NCBI GenBank assembly: GCA_028023455.1
Contig: JAQFVV010000318.1
Location: 494,001 to 558,000, forward strand
From: Epiperipatus broadwayi
Taxonomy: Eukaryota; Onychophora; Udeonychophora; Euonychophora; Peripatidae
Length of the DNA stretch: 64,000 nucleotides
Direction of reading: 5' to 3'
Each line of letters opens with the position of its first letter. Position 1 is the stretch's first letter. Positions 38,060 to 50,410 of this stretch are shown here, one piece after another. The notes under the pieces were generated by a model. That model did no database searches, was not told the origin of the DNA, and was given only the letters and a program-made list of their open reading frames with translations. The translations under genes were made by a program, and so were the position numbers.

Positions 38060-39790
38060 AGATAACCCTACTATATATAACATGGTAGACAGGTTTCTAA
38101 AAATACTGTGTCATATGAAACCAAGAGCCAGTATAAAAAAGGGGAATTAGGTTCTGAAAATTTATTAAAACAAGTATTTTTTAAAAAAAATCCATACAAG
38201 CGACTTCATTTCTATTAAAAATATTAACATATGTATGTGCAACACAAAATTAAAATCATGAAGCTACCAAAATGTATCATTTTCTTTCTCATCATTGGTC
38301 AGTACAAACAAATGTAATTGAATGATATTATCTTCACTCATTTCACTATTTGCATCTTCAGCCATTTAAAAATAGGTATTTTTGGTTTGTTTTCTGGTCC
38401 TTACAATATCACTGTAGATTTCCTGGTAGAAAGATAAGCAAAAAATGATTTTAGATTTTTAGCTAAGCTTAAGTCCTCCTGTAATTTTTTTAATGTTAAT
38501 TTATTAACTTCACAATTTTCATCACTGCTGTTCTCAGAATTGTTTTTAATTACAGCTTGCAATGCAGCACTTTGCCAATTTCTATTCTTAATAAATTTTG
38601 AATGTTCTGAATAGCCACATCCTCAAAATCATCTTAGGAAGTTTTAATAAGCCATCATTTTTATTTTTTGATGATTCAAGTTTATTTTATACTTCAACTG
38701 ATGATGACAAATTTTTTCCAACATGCATTTAATGTTGATGATTTTAATTCTTCCAATGATAAGGACATTAATTCAATACAGTGTTTAATTGAAAATTGTT
38801 TCCAAGTTTCCATTACACCAATTAATCTCAATTCATTTATGCCTAAAATCTATTGTGATGATCTTTTGATGAAGTAAGTTTTAAAGATATAAATAATAAC
38901 TTGATTCAATGGATAGGGTAATGAAATAGCATTTGGTGGCAGAAACACTACTTGGATGTTGGGATAACTCAAATTTTGTGACATAGAGCATTATCTAGTA
39001 GTAACAGCATCTTAAAATCTGACTTGTACTTCTTTATATAATTTTCAATCTCTGTCACAAAAAACTTTAAAAAACATTCTCTAAATAAATATCTAGTTTG
39101 CCAAACTTTTTACTTTGCTTTCCAAAATTCTAGTAAAGTGTTTTTATTTACACCTTTAAGTAAATGGGGGAAGGGGGGATTTGAAGATATATGAATAGGC
39201 AACAGTTTTGTTATAAAGTCTCTTGATACATTGCTATACAAAAGTAGCATTTGATGATATTTACATGCCTTAAATCCTGGTGCATTTTTTTCTTATTTTG
39301 ATATAAAATTTTACTAGGCATTTCCCCCCATCAAAGCCATTCTGGCAGCTTCATGATTAGCTGGCACAGATTCACCTTGAATTATTATGCTATGAATTGT
39401 AAAATGCTTTATGAATTTTTCAAACTAAACTTTAGTTGCCACAAAATCTAGGTTGAGAGAAGATTTTTCATCTTTTTAAAGTTTTTGTAAATGTTAAGAG
39501 CTCTTTATTTAATGATATTGGTGTTCAATGGAATCCTGTTTTGGCAGCTATCATCAGTCCAAATGCTGAGGACCTTTTCATTTTCTCAATTATTGGTGCA
39601 TAAGGATAAGGGACATATTTTGCAGATGTCAAAGATCCTACAGCAACAGAACTTCTGATTTTTTTTATTTTTCTTAATGGTTTAGATTGTTGCTTTATTT
39701 AAATTTAGAGATTTTGCAATGTGTGATGCTTTTTTTCTTTTATAAGATAATCCAAATAATATTTGTATTTTTACATCCAAAAAATATAAA
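38060..39790 (-). pseudogene. Tigger/pogo transposase pseudogene
   Basis: Read right to left. Helix-turn-helix (CENP-B N-terminal-like) segment HIAKSLNLNKATIQTIKKNK near 39740-39660; then LSIWTDDSCQNRIPL (about 39560) as in Tigger; then MPSKILYQNKKKMHQ (about 39325), which in the family follows the DETGLFW motif. That motif is not found, so the first catalytic Asp appears deleted. LLDNALCHKI (about 39003-38976) keeps the DNAxGH-type second Asp, followed by VVFLPPNAISLPYPLNQVII (about 38965-38905). WKQFSIKHCIELMSLSLEEL (about 38800) matches the C-terminal helical part. The 38060-38170 tail has GGGGAATTAGGTTCTGAAAA, reminiscent of Tigger terminal sequence. Many stops and frameshifts; inactive. 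Confidence 0.88.
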
Positions 39791-41973
39791 TTTTTTTTAA
39801 ACGTTTTGAGACTAAACTTTAAATTCTCTAAAAATTAGTCTTACAAATATATTATTATATCAAAAAAGCTTAAAATAAGTTATTTCCAAAATCACAATAT
39901 ATTAGAATTTTTTAAAATAATATTTTCTGAGATTCACAAACTGAACAGTTGAAACACAAAATACACATGATGTGCACTTAACTCAGACAGAAAGAGTCTT
40001 GATAAAATAAAATTTGGGCATTTCCAGAATTGTATGTATTCACTGATAAGATGATAAAAGTCAAGTATTCACTCAATTGTATTTTATTTTTGTATGTATG
40101 TATACATGCGTATCATGTGCCCATAGTGTGTAATTTATATTTCTAAATACAGTACATACTATAATAGTAAGACCTGGAAATGTTATCTACAAAGAAAAAC
40201 AAAATCATCAGCTTTGTTTCAACACTAAAAATGTATTTTATTTATCTCACAGCAAAATTTTAAGATTAATATGGGCTATTCTTAGTCTAAGGATGTTACA
40301 ATAAAACTAACAATGTATGTTATGTTAGGGATATATTAATAAAAGTATATAAATAGCTTTATGTTGTAGCAATAGTAGAATAAGTATGTATAAATAAATT
40401 TACTTATGAAAATTTTATTTACTTTATACAAAATAATCTTTAAATATCAACAAATAGAACAGTAAATTATTGTTAAGGTATGTGGGTATGTGTATTTGTA
40501 TGTTGGTATGATTAAACATTATGAAATGCAGACTTGTTCTCAATTCAACATTCAATCAAGAATGGAAATTTCTCAAACATCAGACTCTCAATCTTTCTCT
40601 CCTTTGCAATCTGGCTAACCAGATGCAAACATGTAATTAGTAATATGACAACCAATATCCTGGATACCTTCAAAACATAGATTAAGAGCATCAGCATTAG
40701 AGACAGAATGTTGGCTCCAGATTGGCTGCATAAAGAAACATGGTCCAAAGTCAATCCTAATAAAAGAAGAAGAATCATAGAACTTACTCCATCATCCCAA
40801 GCCTCCACTCTACAGCAATACAGAGTAAATTTTCTCAAGCTATGTTAAAAATGTAGTTCATGTATAAACAAAGTCAATAATTTTTTTTAAAAAAAAAACA
40901 ATATTAAATTATGATACACCCAGGAAAACATTATTTTAAAATATTTAATTTACTTGAAACAGGTATTCAAATATTGATTGTCATATGTAAAATAGATGAA
41001 TAGGAAAGACTGAACTTTATTCAAATATAATTTGTTGATTTATGCTTTATTCTTTTAAAACATATTGTTCAAAAATATATTTTAAAATGTCTTGTAAAAG
41101 ACATTTCAACAGCATGGAATATCAATTTCTAAAAAAAGAACTTTCATAAAGTAAACAAGTGGCTATATTTGACTCCAAATAAAAAATTATTATGGAAACA
41201 GATGCAATTAAAAATTGCAGAATAAAATGTCATAGGAACAATATCCAGGAGATAATATACTAAGTAATCATAAAAAGCAAATTCTTTTGCATGCTCTCCT
41301 TACAGATATATATGGTTGACCAATACAATACATACATTTTAAATAGTAGAAGTCAGTGTTATATGAGAGCTTCCACAAATTTCTGATGGTGTTAGAAGGA
41401 GAACATGCTGTAGGTGGCATACTACCAAGGATTTTCTTAATTTATTTTATCATTCTAGAATGAAACTATGTTGTAAGATACTGTGTTGTAGGAGGTTATA
41501 TATATATATAATGTTTTATTCATTTTAGTGTTGGTCATATGATTGCAAGTTGATTCAGGGTTGTATGCATTGCTAAATATAGCATTTTAAAAATAAAAAA
41601 AGTATTAAATGTAATAATAATATGTATATTTAAATGTTGAAATTATTAAATGTCACATTGTAAAATAATATTAAATAATGTAATAGAGTATGTTCTAAAA
41701 ATGTTTAAATTTAAGAGAAACTGATGAATTATATAAATTTATATTAAAACTTTCTCTCATCAAAAAATGTAATGAATAATTCAATAAAAAATAGATTTTC
41801 AGTAATTAAATTAAAATAAGTTAAAAAATGATTAAGCTTATTTTGATATGAGATTCAAAAACCAAGAAAACCTTCAAGCAATAAGTATAGTGTTTTGTGA
41901 GTAATGAAAGACTTTTTGAAATTCTTGTAATTAAAATAAATTCAGTCATAAAAATGTCAAAAGTATTATTAAA
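39791..41973. other. Unassigned sequence
   Basis: 40545-40838 carries a 97-codon minus-strand frame rich in Leu/Ile/Val (QSGANILSLMLMLLIYVLK) in a locally less AT-rich patch. Hydrophobicity suggests membrane segments if translated, but no family is recognised and it may be chance in a repeat body. The rest is AT-rich with short (TA)n at about 41497-41510. Confidence 0.4.
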
Positions 41974-42032
41974 GGTGTTAAAAACAAGATCAAAGGTGTG
42001 AGAAACAAGATCAAATGGTGTTAAAAACAAGA
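41974..42032. repeat. 21-bp tandem repeat, three copies
   Basis: GGTGTTAAAAACAAGATCAA repeats with few changes (GGTGTGAGAAACAAGATCAA; GGTGTTAAAAACAAGAC). The minus-strand frame over it reads periodically (FDLVSHTFDLVFNTF), an effect of the repeat. Confidence 0.85.
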
Positions 42033-42534
42033 CATAAAAATCTATACATGATCAGTTTTTCTTGGAAAAAATCTGATTTACATCTTAATCAAGCTACAAT
42101 CAATCTGGATTCTCACTTTAATTAAGCTGCAATGAACAATCTACTCTGGATCTCTGATAGACCTGATCAAGATATATATTCAAAGGAATCTCTAATTAAA
42201 ATAAACAATGCTCAAATCTCAAATTTCAATGATAGGAGATTGTCTGGGGACTCTATGAATCAATTAATATTTGTGGTCACAAGAGAAATCAGTTTGGCTT
42301 CCAAACTTTTTGCTTTGTAAGTTAAGGAAACTGTTCAGACTATTATTATCCTAGCATATTAATCATTTTATGTTTTATTTTAGTTTTTATTAAATACTAA
42401 CCAATTATATTTTATTGATTGATTAAACAAGAAGCAAGGGTTTAAAAAAAGTTACTTATGTTTTAATGCAACTGAAGTTAAAAAAAAAAAGAGAAATGAG
42501 AGATTTTGTAAAAGAAAAAATTCACTCTACCTTG

Positions 42535-42578
<44 letters not shown>

Positions 42579-43777
42579 GAAAAGTTTTTTTTTAATATGA
42601 AATTGTCTGATAAATAATCCAAGGTGTAACATTCTCTTTAAAACAAATGTGTATCTTTCTAAAATATTTAGTGTTTTTTTTAAAAAAAAGAAATATGAAT
42701 GTAATATAATTATTAGTATTTTACTTTAAAGATTTATTTTGAAATTTGATTGAGCCCATTTATATATGAATTATCCCTTCTTTTCATTGCTGAGAGTTAA
42801 ATTTTATGTGTTTTAGAACTTATTATGTACATTCAATTATTAGATCAGGTTAGATCGTTTATTATTGCACAATATCTATATAATGAATTTATTCAAGGTT
42901 TCGTTCTATAAATTTGTGGGTCAGATCCAAAGAACTACATCAGTTAATTAAGAAGTATTATTAGAAAACTGGGTCAGATTCAAAGAACCACCTCACGTAT
43001 TTAGTTTGTGTTATTGTTAATTATTCCACATTAGATATATGTGTGTGACTGCTATTAAGCTTATGATATCAATAAATATATTATACTTCTGAGAATCAGC
43101 CATACATATAATTATGTCCAGGGTATATTAAAGGCCAAGAATTTACTCTATGCCAAAGTGCTTGATCATAAAAATAAAATAAGGTATATTATAAGTTTTA
43201 ATTAAAAAATTAAGGTTTTAAAATTAATCAAAATAAACCATGGATACTTTATAAATACCAATTGTTTCCCACCATCCATGTAAACTAAAAAAAACCAAGA
43301 GAATAAACAGAAAAAAATAGATTGGAGAAATGGTTTTATTGGAATAAAAAAAAAAAAATTGTTTGTCTGACAATTAGAATATTTTGTAATGAACTATTGT
43401 TTGTTATTGGTTTAAATAGTGTGTTAACTTCTTTATCTGATATGCATATATATTTCCATGTCCATTTTATTGTATTTTATGAGATCTAGACTTGTATTGC
43501 AAATAGTGGCTGTGTCGTCATCATCATATTAAAGAAAACATTTTCTAAGCTCATTTAAATATGTATGTATAAAAATATATATGTGTCAGTCTATTTACTG
43601 ATGTTTAATGTCAGATGGCATCCTCACCAATTAATATAAATTTAAATTATTCAAATGCGTATAGTCTGACCATTGTAATATATATAAATTCAAAGATGCA
43701 TTGCACACAAACAACTATAATTGCACACACACATATATATATAATATTATAAATCGACATCTGTGTTTCTTCAAAAT
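42033..43777. other. Unassigned, with a (TA)n tract and minor direct repeats
   Basis: A 62-codon frame at 42132-42320 (LWISDRPDQDIYSKESLIK) ends at a GTAAGT-type donor-like string, but no acceptor or homology supports an exon. GGGTCAGAT(C/T)CAAAGAAC(T/C)AC recurs at about 42918 and 42971. No gene is called. Confidence 0.45.
42537..42575. repeat. (TA)n microsatellite, 39 bp
   Basis: Uninterrupted TA dinucleotides. Confidence 0.95.
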
Positions 43778-43945
43778 AATATACGTACCTTTATAAATAA
43801 ATATTAGAAAATACAGAACTTAAAGGTTTATAAAAATATATCTTTAACCGTTACTTAGAAGCGCTTTCAATTATAGATATATTCTTATAAATTTTTAAGT
43901 ACTGTATTTTCTAATATTTATTTATAAAGTTACATAAATATATGA
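43778..43945. repeat. Foldback/MITE-like hairpin, ~165 bp
   Basis: Left arm CTTTATAAATAAATATTAGA... and right arm ...TCTAATATTTATTTATAAAG pair over about 58 bp with few mismatches (43791-43846 with 43875-43930). The loop is about 28 nt and contains AAGCGCTT. Non-coding. Confidence 0.8.
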
Positions 43946-43959
43946 TAATAACTCCACAG

Positions 43960-44190
43960 CCATCCATTCCATTTTATACAATTGATACACATGACCGCAT
44001 ATATGTGAAAAAGATAAATATTCATATTTTGTACTGAATCAGCATTCATCAGTTGGCCCAGATCACCATTACCCACACACATATACAATCAGCACTCAGT
44101 TTATAATAAGATAGCACATCTTCAAACTTTAATAGAAAAGCTTCAATATCCTCCAATCTTTAATTCCTTAGCCATTCATATTATTGAAAA
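43960..44190 (-). repeat. Dispersed repeat family B, copy B2
   Basis: Core ATTCATCAGTTGGCCCAGAT with flanking family blocks (GTGAAAAAGATAAATATTCA; CTTCAAACTTTAATAGAAAAG). More diverged than B1. A short frame through the core reads YFVLNQHSSVGPDHHYP. Confidence 0.75.
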
Positions 44191-44369
44191 TTCATGGACG
44201 GAACATCCAAAGCCCTTGTTGATGTCAATATTATTGTCATATCCATACTGACCTTAAGCCATTCTAAACCCTCACATATAGTTCCTTAATATTCCCATTT
44301 GAATATACTGAAAAGGTATGGGCAGAATACAGGCTGAATATGCGGCATTTAAATACATGTATATTATCT

Positions 44370-44775
44370 ATACTAAACTTAACATAATCAGACATCCAAG
44401 ATACACTCAATCATCCACTTCATCTTATACAACTAATACACATTAACACATACATGTGAAAAAAATGAATGATCTATAATGTACATATTTCATGCTGAAC
44501 CAGCACTCATCAGTTGGTCCAGATTGAAGCTTGTCCATTAAAGTTTGAAGATTTGATATCTTAATATAAACTGAGCACTGGTTGTATATATGTATGGAAG
44601 ATAGTGCTTTGGACTAACTGATGAGTGCTGGTTCAGCATGAAATACATATATTGGAGATCACTTATTTTTTTTACATATATGTGGATTAGGTGCATAAGA
44701 TGAAGTGGGTGACTGTAGGGAGCTTGAAAATCTGAGTTCAAATCCTAATTATGTTAAGTTTAGTATATATATTAA
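44370..44775. repeat. Family B copies B3/B4 in head-to-head palindrome
   Basis: The left arm (about 44370-44525) runs ACTAAACTTAACATAAT... to CATGCTGAACCAGCACTCAT then CAGTTGGTCCAGA. The right arm (about 44605-44775) is its complement: TGGACTAACTGATGAGTGCT... to ATTATGTTAAGTTTAGTATA. About 80 bp lies between, itself family B sequence (TCCATTAAAGTTTGAAGATT). The minus-strand frame in the right arm reads YFMLNQHSSVSPKHYLP. A (TA)n tract follows at 44780-44810. Confidence 0.82.
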
Positions 44776-45344
44776 CATATTATATATATATATATCTATA
44801 TATATATATGCATGCATTTAAAAATTATATATGATAATAGTAGAATTAGATAAACAACTATTTAGATAAATGTAAATAAATTATGTTATATTGTTTAGCT
44901 AAATTTAAAAAAACTTAAAATTGGAGTAACTTAAAAAAAAAAAAAAGTAAAATGAAGAAAAAATTCAATGTGTAATTGCAATAAAGATCTGGCCACTAAG
45001 AAAGAAGTAATAGAACATTTTAGAATCCACATAACTCATCAATTTGAGAATGAATAAACTATGTTATGGTGGTTGTTGTAATTAACTTTGAACAATGATC
45101 AACAGTTACAAAATACAATATCTAAAATGAAATTGCAAAATTTACATGTACACAAATCTCTAAGAAATTAATCATATATGCAAAGTAAATGTCAAATTAT
45201 TAGGATAACTAATTTATAAGTTTGTTGACTGTATAATGTTTAAATCAAATTTTCTTCTAAAATTAAGCTGCATAAAGATAATCTTTAATGGTTATATTAA
45301 AAAACAATTATTATTTATTTATTAATAACTACTTTAAATACAGA
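44776..45344. other. AT-rich spacer
   Basis: Interrupted (TA)n at 44780-44810 and an A-run near 44935-44946. Nothing else recognised. Confidence 0.5.
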
Positions 45345-45671
45345 AGTTTCAAACCTCTGGACATGCACTTTTACAAAGTTACATGGTTTGTGAGTATCAG
45401 CTTGAGAAGCATAAGAGTGGCTTATGCTTAGAGCTTATCTATATATATAAGCCAACAATTGCTCACCATGCTGAAAGCAGATCTTCAATCTATTGTGTGC
45501 CAGAGTTATAAATTATTAATTGAATTGTATAAACCTATTTGTTCTGTAGCAGGAAAAAGATATTTCATTTCTAATCATCTGCAATTAAATACATAATAAA
45601 TTTTGAATTTACTGTAATAAATAGTTTATTATTTATAAAATGCAGATTGTGTATGCAATATTATAAAAAAG
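45345..45671 (+). repeat. Dispersed repeat family C, copy C1
   Basis: About 330-bp unit opening CATGCACTTTTACAAAGTTA, then AGCATAA...GCTTAGAG, TATATATAAGCCA, CAATCTATTGTGTG, an ATTAATTGAATTGTATAAAC block and TTTTGAATTTACTGTAATAA, ending at a second start (AGTCATGCACTTTTACAAAT, about 45681). 50035-50410 follows the same order. Confidence 0.78.
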
Positions 45672-45753
45672 GAACAAACTTCCAGTCATGCACTTTTACA
45701 AATTTTCTTGCACTTGTCTATGGGTATCACTTTGAAAAGCATAATGCTTAGAG

Positions 45754-45807
<54 letters not shown>

Positions 45808-45930
45808 AATCATTCATGGGTGAGTGCATGTAAATTTGTAAAAATGCATGACCAGAGGTTTGTTCCTTCTTTATAATATTATATATGCAGTCTGCATGAT
45901 ATAAATAATAAACTATCCATTAAATATTAC
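45625..45930. repeat. Family C palindrome around (TA)n (C2)
   Basis: Left arm 45625-45720 (GTTTATTATTTATA...GGAACAAACTTCC...CATGCACTTTTACAAAT) is mirrored by 45825-45930 (ATTTGTAAAAATGCATGACC...GGTTTGTTCC...TATAAATAATAAAC). The tip is a (TA)n of about 50 bp at 45755-45804. An inverted duplication of the family C start. Confidence 0.85.
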
Positions 45931-47842
45931 TAAAATTTATGTACAAAATTGAATACTATAAAGTGATTTTTTTTATTGTAAGGGATTTACTTTTATTTAT
46001 ACTAATAATATCAATAATTATGCGGTTATAATGCTCGTTAAAGAAGTTATATATATTATTAAATTTATTTAAAGCTTAGCACTTTCAAAGCTCTATGTAA
46101 AGATCATGATTATAATATTTAAATTTGATTTTATAATATCAAATGTTATAAGTTTAAAGTTAAAAAAAGTCAAATTTAAAGTTTTTTTATTTTTTTATGT
46201 TTAATTTTATTAATTAAATTAGCCTTTAAGAACATATTATTTAAAAAATATATAGCTTGGTTTTTGATTTTAAGCCAATACAGATTATTACTTGGGAGGA
46301 TTGTAAGTATATAAAGATCAATAATAGCAGTTGAATTGCACATCATGCACTAGTAAATTCAATGGAAGTTTGGGGTGACTTAATTGAATATGCCACCAAT
46401 TGGAGACTAATATTTTAACAATTCTATTGCCAAATGTGATTCATTAATATTTGGAAAGTTAAATTCAGTGAAGTTATTTTGGGGAAACATAGAAAAATGC
46501 ATACACTATGTGGGTATATGGTATCCATATTGTAGAAAATTTATTTTTCTTTCCAATGGAATTACCAAAGTGGCAAAATTATTTATAGTTTTTTTTTATA
46601 TAAATTTTATTAAAAAAAATGTTGCTTTTTTGTTGTTGTTGTTGAAAAAAGCTTAGAGAAATTATATATGATATAAATGTGTACAATATTAATAATTACA
46701 TTTTTACACTATATTAAAATGAATTGTCTCAACACAAAATTATTTTAATTCTAAGAAGTAAATCAAATTTAAGAATATCATTACAATATTAATTACATTT
46801 TTAAATATTAATTCGTAAAAAAAAATTGGTCATATAATAATATATACACTGTGTATGTTTTTGTATGCAATGTTTTTGTTTATGTATGTACATATGTATA
46901 TAATTTGATCAAATTGAGTTAATAATTTATTTTTGTTTCCATCTTTATTATGTTATTGTTAAATAAATATTTGAAATCAATTTATTATATAATCTAATAT
47001 TTATTCTGCTAGAAAAAAAAATCCGCTAAACAGATATCACCTACTTAGGATTTATTTAGATGGTGACTAAGATATGAAAAAAACTGTTATGAATTCACAA
47101 GGCTACAAGCAGCATATCGTACTGCATAAATTTTCATATGCTTTGATTTGGTAGAATTTTATGAATTGAAAAAAATGTCCATCTCACTAGCTTTGTATGG
47201 GTATCTGTTTTGCAAAAAAATAATTAGTATAAATTTTTCTTGCATAGTAATAGTTAGATGTATCCCATATCAGTTGCATCTAAATATAAGAAATTTTATT
47301 TCATATTTTTTGCAATCTATGATTAACATATTTTTTCTTTTTATTAAAAATATTATATTTTTTTGTAAGTAATGCTTAAAATTATTCTTTTAAAACGCTC
47401 ATTTGGAACCTTAATTTTATAAAAAATATCTTTTTTTTAAGACAGTAATTATGTTGTAAAAAAATTATTTAGCCATTGAAAAAATGTACAGTAAATGTTT
47501 CCTTCTGAAGTAAATTATTTTTAGCTGTTTTACTTATTTTAAATTTCTATTTGGAACCTTAACTATATAATAAAATAACACTTTTCTCATGTGTGATATC
47601 AGATGCCAGTGGTGGTTGTATCCACTGCAGGTATGGTGATTAGTAAATAATCATATGTACCAATTTATTGGAAATTTTATGTAGAATAATTTTTAATAAT
47701 TAAAAAAAGTCCTCTTAATTTAAAATTAGCATATCAAAATTTGAAATTTATGAATAAATTTACAATTGATAATTTTAAAAATATTTAAAATTCTTTATTT
47801 TAATTTTATGATAATTATTATATTGTCTTAATTTTATTGTTT
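45931..47842. other. AT-rich sequence, no supported gene
   Basis: Frames at 46468-46656 and 47148-47372 are Phe/Ile/Lys-rich products of AT bias with no domain. No repeat seen elsewhere in the window. Confidence 0.5.
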
Positions 47843-49235
47843 TGGTAGTTTTCTATTCTATCATGTCAGCTGCTTGATGGCAGTATTTATATGCAAAAGC
47901 ATATAAATACTGCCATTTACATAGCTGTCACCTTCTAGGCCTATATATTTATGCAAAAGCACAGAAAAAGGCCATTTAAACATGGCAGCTGGTGCTAATG
48001 TAGTTAATTTCTATACTGTAACATGGCAGCTGGCCCTGATGTAGTTAATTTGTATGCTATAAAACACAGAAAAGTATGTCACTTAGTGCTGGTCTGCTGT
48101 AGTGTTATGCACTTTATTCCAATGCTCACAGTTCAATGGTTACTACAGTATCATGTGATGGTATCTGGAATTTATCCTGCCACAACTCTTCAAATATGCA
48201 TGTCAAAGGAATTAGCTTACAAGTCATCTGGCCTACTAACAATTGTACACTTGTCACCACATTTTCCTATTCAATTTGGAACTTTCCAAAAAATTCAGAA
48301 AGAGTAGGTCCAAGCAAGATTTCGACAAGCTTATGTGAAAAGTCACATTTCATGACAACACATTCATGACAAATTAAATGGATGACAGGTCGAAATTGAG
48401 CCAACTGCCCTAATTAATTCTACTGTAATAGAATCTTTGTAATAAGGTAGATCAATTGATAAAGTTTTAATTTTTGTGGATGTGAAAAGGTATATTATCT
48501 GGCCTACATTTTGGACTAAGATGAAACTTTTTGGGACTACTCTTGGAGTTCCAGTGGGTTTGAAATTTTTGCTAGAGTAAAATTGTTCTCTACTAAATGT
48601 ACAGAAATTGATGATGGAAATCAATGAATTACATTAAGCCTTCAAACAAAAAAAGACATATTACTGTGAATTATCTTATAGTTCTATCCAGAGACCCAAA
48701 GAAATTGTCCAAAGAATACATTTATTAATTAATTTTTAAACAAGAAAAAAGTAGAACAAAAAAAAAACGATCGAATTGGAAATCATTAGTAATCGTTCTT
48801 AATAGTTATGCCATTAATATCCATACACATATTATTTTCCAAAGATAGCTATTGTAAGGAATCAATCAATAAATAAATAATTATTTTTCATTTTCGAAAA
48901 TGACTAGAAAAGTTAAAAAAAAAAAGTTCAATAATTAAAACACTATTAGCATTATTTTCTTTACCTCCACGATGTAGTTATAAAGTTTGTGGGGAGGGGG
49001 GGATGATGGTTTTGCCATATGGTGAATTCTACTAGAATAGAATATTTGCAATAACATATGTTTCCATAAAATTGTTCAAATAAATGTTATTACAGAAATA
49101 AATGAATATTATGTTAACCCGTATGATTCTTATTCTTACACAAAGAACAGTGTGGGCCTGGTAATGTTATATGTATGTGTTTTTGCTTAGTATCATGCCA
49201 TCAAGCAGATGACACAATAGTATAGAAAATTACCA
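47843..49235. mobile_element. 1.4-kb element with terminal inverted repeats, transposase not recognised
   Basis: The left end TGGTAGTTTTCTATTCTATC then ATGTCAGCTGCTTGATGGCA is the near-complement of the right end TGCCATCAAGCAGATGACAC then AATAGTATAGAAAATTACCA. Identity is high over about 40 bp and weaker pairing extends inward (GCAAAAGCA with TGTTTTTGC). The left end includes a perfect 18-bp hairpin (47877-47916) and a 41-bp tandem duplication (47979-48060, ACATGGCAGCTGG...). Inside, a 94-codon frame at 48023-48307 and an overlapping one at 48136-48369 have no recognisable transposase motif. No clear target duplication. Probably a non-autonomous or decayed DNA transposon. Confidence 0.75.
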
Positions 49236-50034
49236 TTTTTTTGATATGTTAATTTTATAGAACACTTAATATTTTATTCTATCATGTGTTATACAGTTAT
49301 TCTCAAAATTACATATTGAAATAAATGCAAAAAATATATCTAATAAATATGGTATTTTCAGTAGTCAAAGATGACAAATATATAATTTTCCAAAGAACTA
49401 GCAGAAGTGACTTCAAGTACATAAGCTAGTGCCAAATTCAACAATGAAACTAAGCTGAGCCAGCATTAAAAATTGTAAATTATCATTGTCATTTTCAATT
49501 GTCACTATGGCAAAGTTATTTATTTTGTATATATCTTATAATGACATGTACTAATTGCAAATCTTAGATGAACCACTGTTAAATCTATAAATGTAATAAC
49601 TAGTGGAAAATTGAATACAGAGCTTAAACAATATATATCCTGCATACTTTCTGTCCTATCTAATAAAATGTGTCATTGAGTCAGTAGTCTGTTTTCTACC
49701 AAAAAAGCTGAAGATAAACTCAATTTCATCAATATTCTAAACATAAAATTAATGCCACAAAAAAAAATTAAATTTATAAAAGATAAAATTCAGAAAAACT
49801 ATTGATACAAGGAAAGTCAAACATGGGAGGAGGTACTGAACTAATCTTATAAAGAAAATTATTTTTAATACTGTCAAAAGTACATTACATTTCTCAAAAT
49901 TAAAACATGCACAGATGAAAATAAATAAATGAAATTAAAGATATAATCTAAGGGTTCTACTAAGTAAATGCCTATAAGAGTTCAATTTATATTACATTTT
50001 ATAAATATTTTATAATTATTGTTAATATTATAGA
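49236..50034. other. AT-rich spacer
   Basis: No gene or repeat recognised. Confidence 0.5.
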
Positions 50035-50410
50035 GAAGGAACACCTCCCCCCCACCATGCAATTTATGATTCTTCTTGTACTCACCCATGAGCATCTACT
50101 TGAAAAACATAAGGGTATGCTTAGGTTTAGAGATTATGTATATATAAGCCAGTCTTTGATCACTGTGCTGAAACCTGTGCTTGAATCCATTATATGATTG
50201 AATTATATATTATTAATTTAACTGGATAAATCTATTCAATCTATAGCAAAAGAGAGATACAATCTTATTTTTAACCAACTGTGGTAAAATATATGGTAAA
50301 TTTTGAATTTTACGTTTAATAAATATTTTGATATTTATGTAGCACAACCTACATATGTAATATTATAAAAAAAAACAGCCCTTCTGATTGTGTGCTTTAT
50401 GAATCTTCCT
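50035..50410 (+). repeat. Dispersed repeat family C, copy C3
   Basis: Same block order as C1: GGAACACC...CCATGCAATTTATGATTCTT, AACATAAGGGTATGCTTAGG, TATATATAAGCCAGT, AATCCATTATATGA, GGTAAATTTTGAATTTTACG, then TAATATTATAAAAAAAAACA and a second partial start (GTGTGCTTTATGAATCTTCC). The start block thus recurs at the end, as in C1-C2. Confidence 0.75.

Noticed and set aside
38668-38877. 69-codon plus-strand ORF
   Set aside because: Shadow of the minus-strand Tigger C-terminal region.
40545-40838. 97-codon minus-strand ORF, hydrophobic
   Set aside because: No recognised family, no splice or promoter context; composition may explain it.
47877-47916. Perfect 18-bp hairpin as a possible microRNA precursor
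   Set aside because: The stem is shorter than a typical animal pre-miRNA, the loop is only 4 nt, and it lies in the subterminal region of a TIR element.
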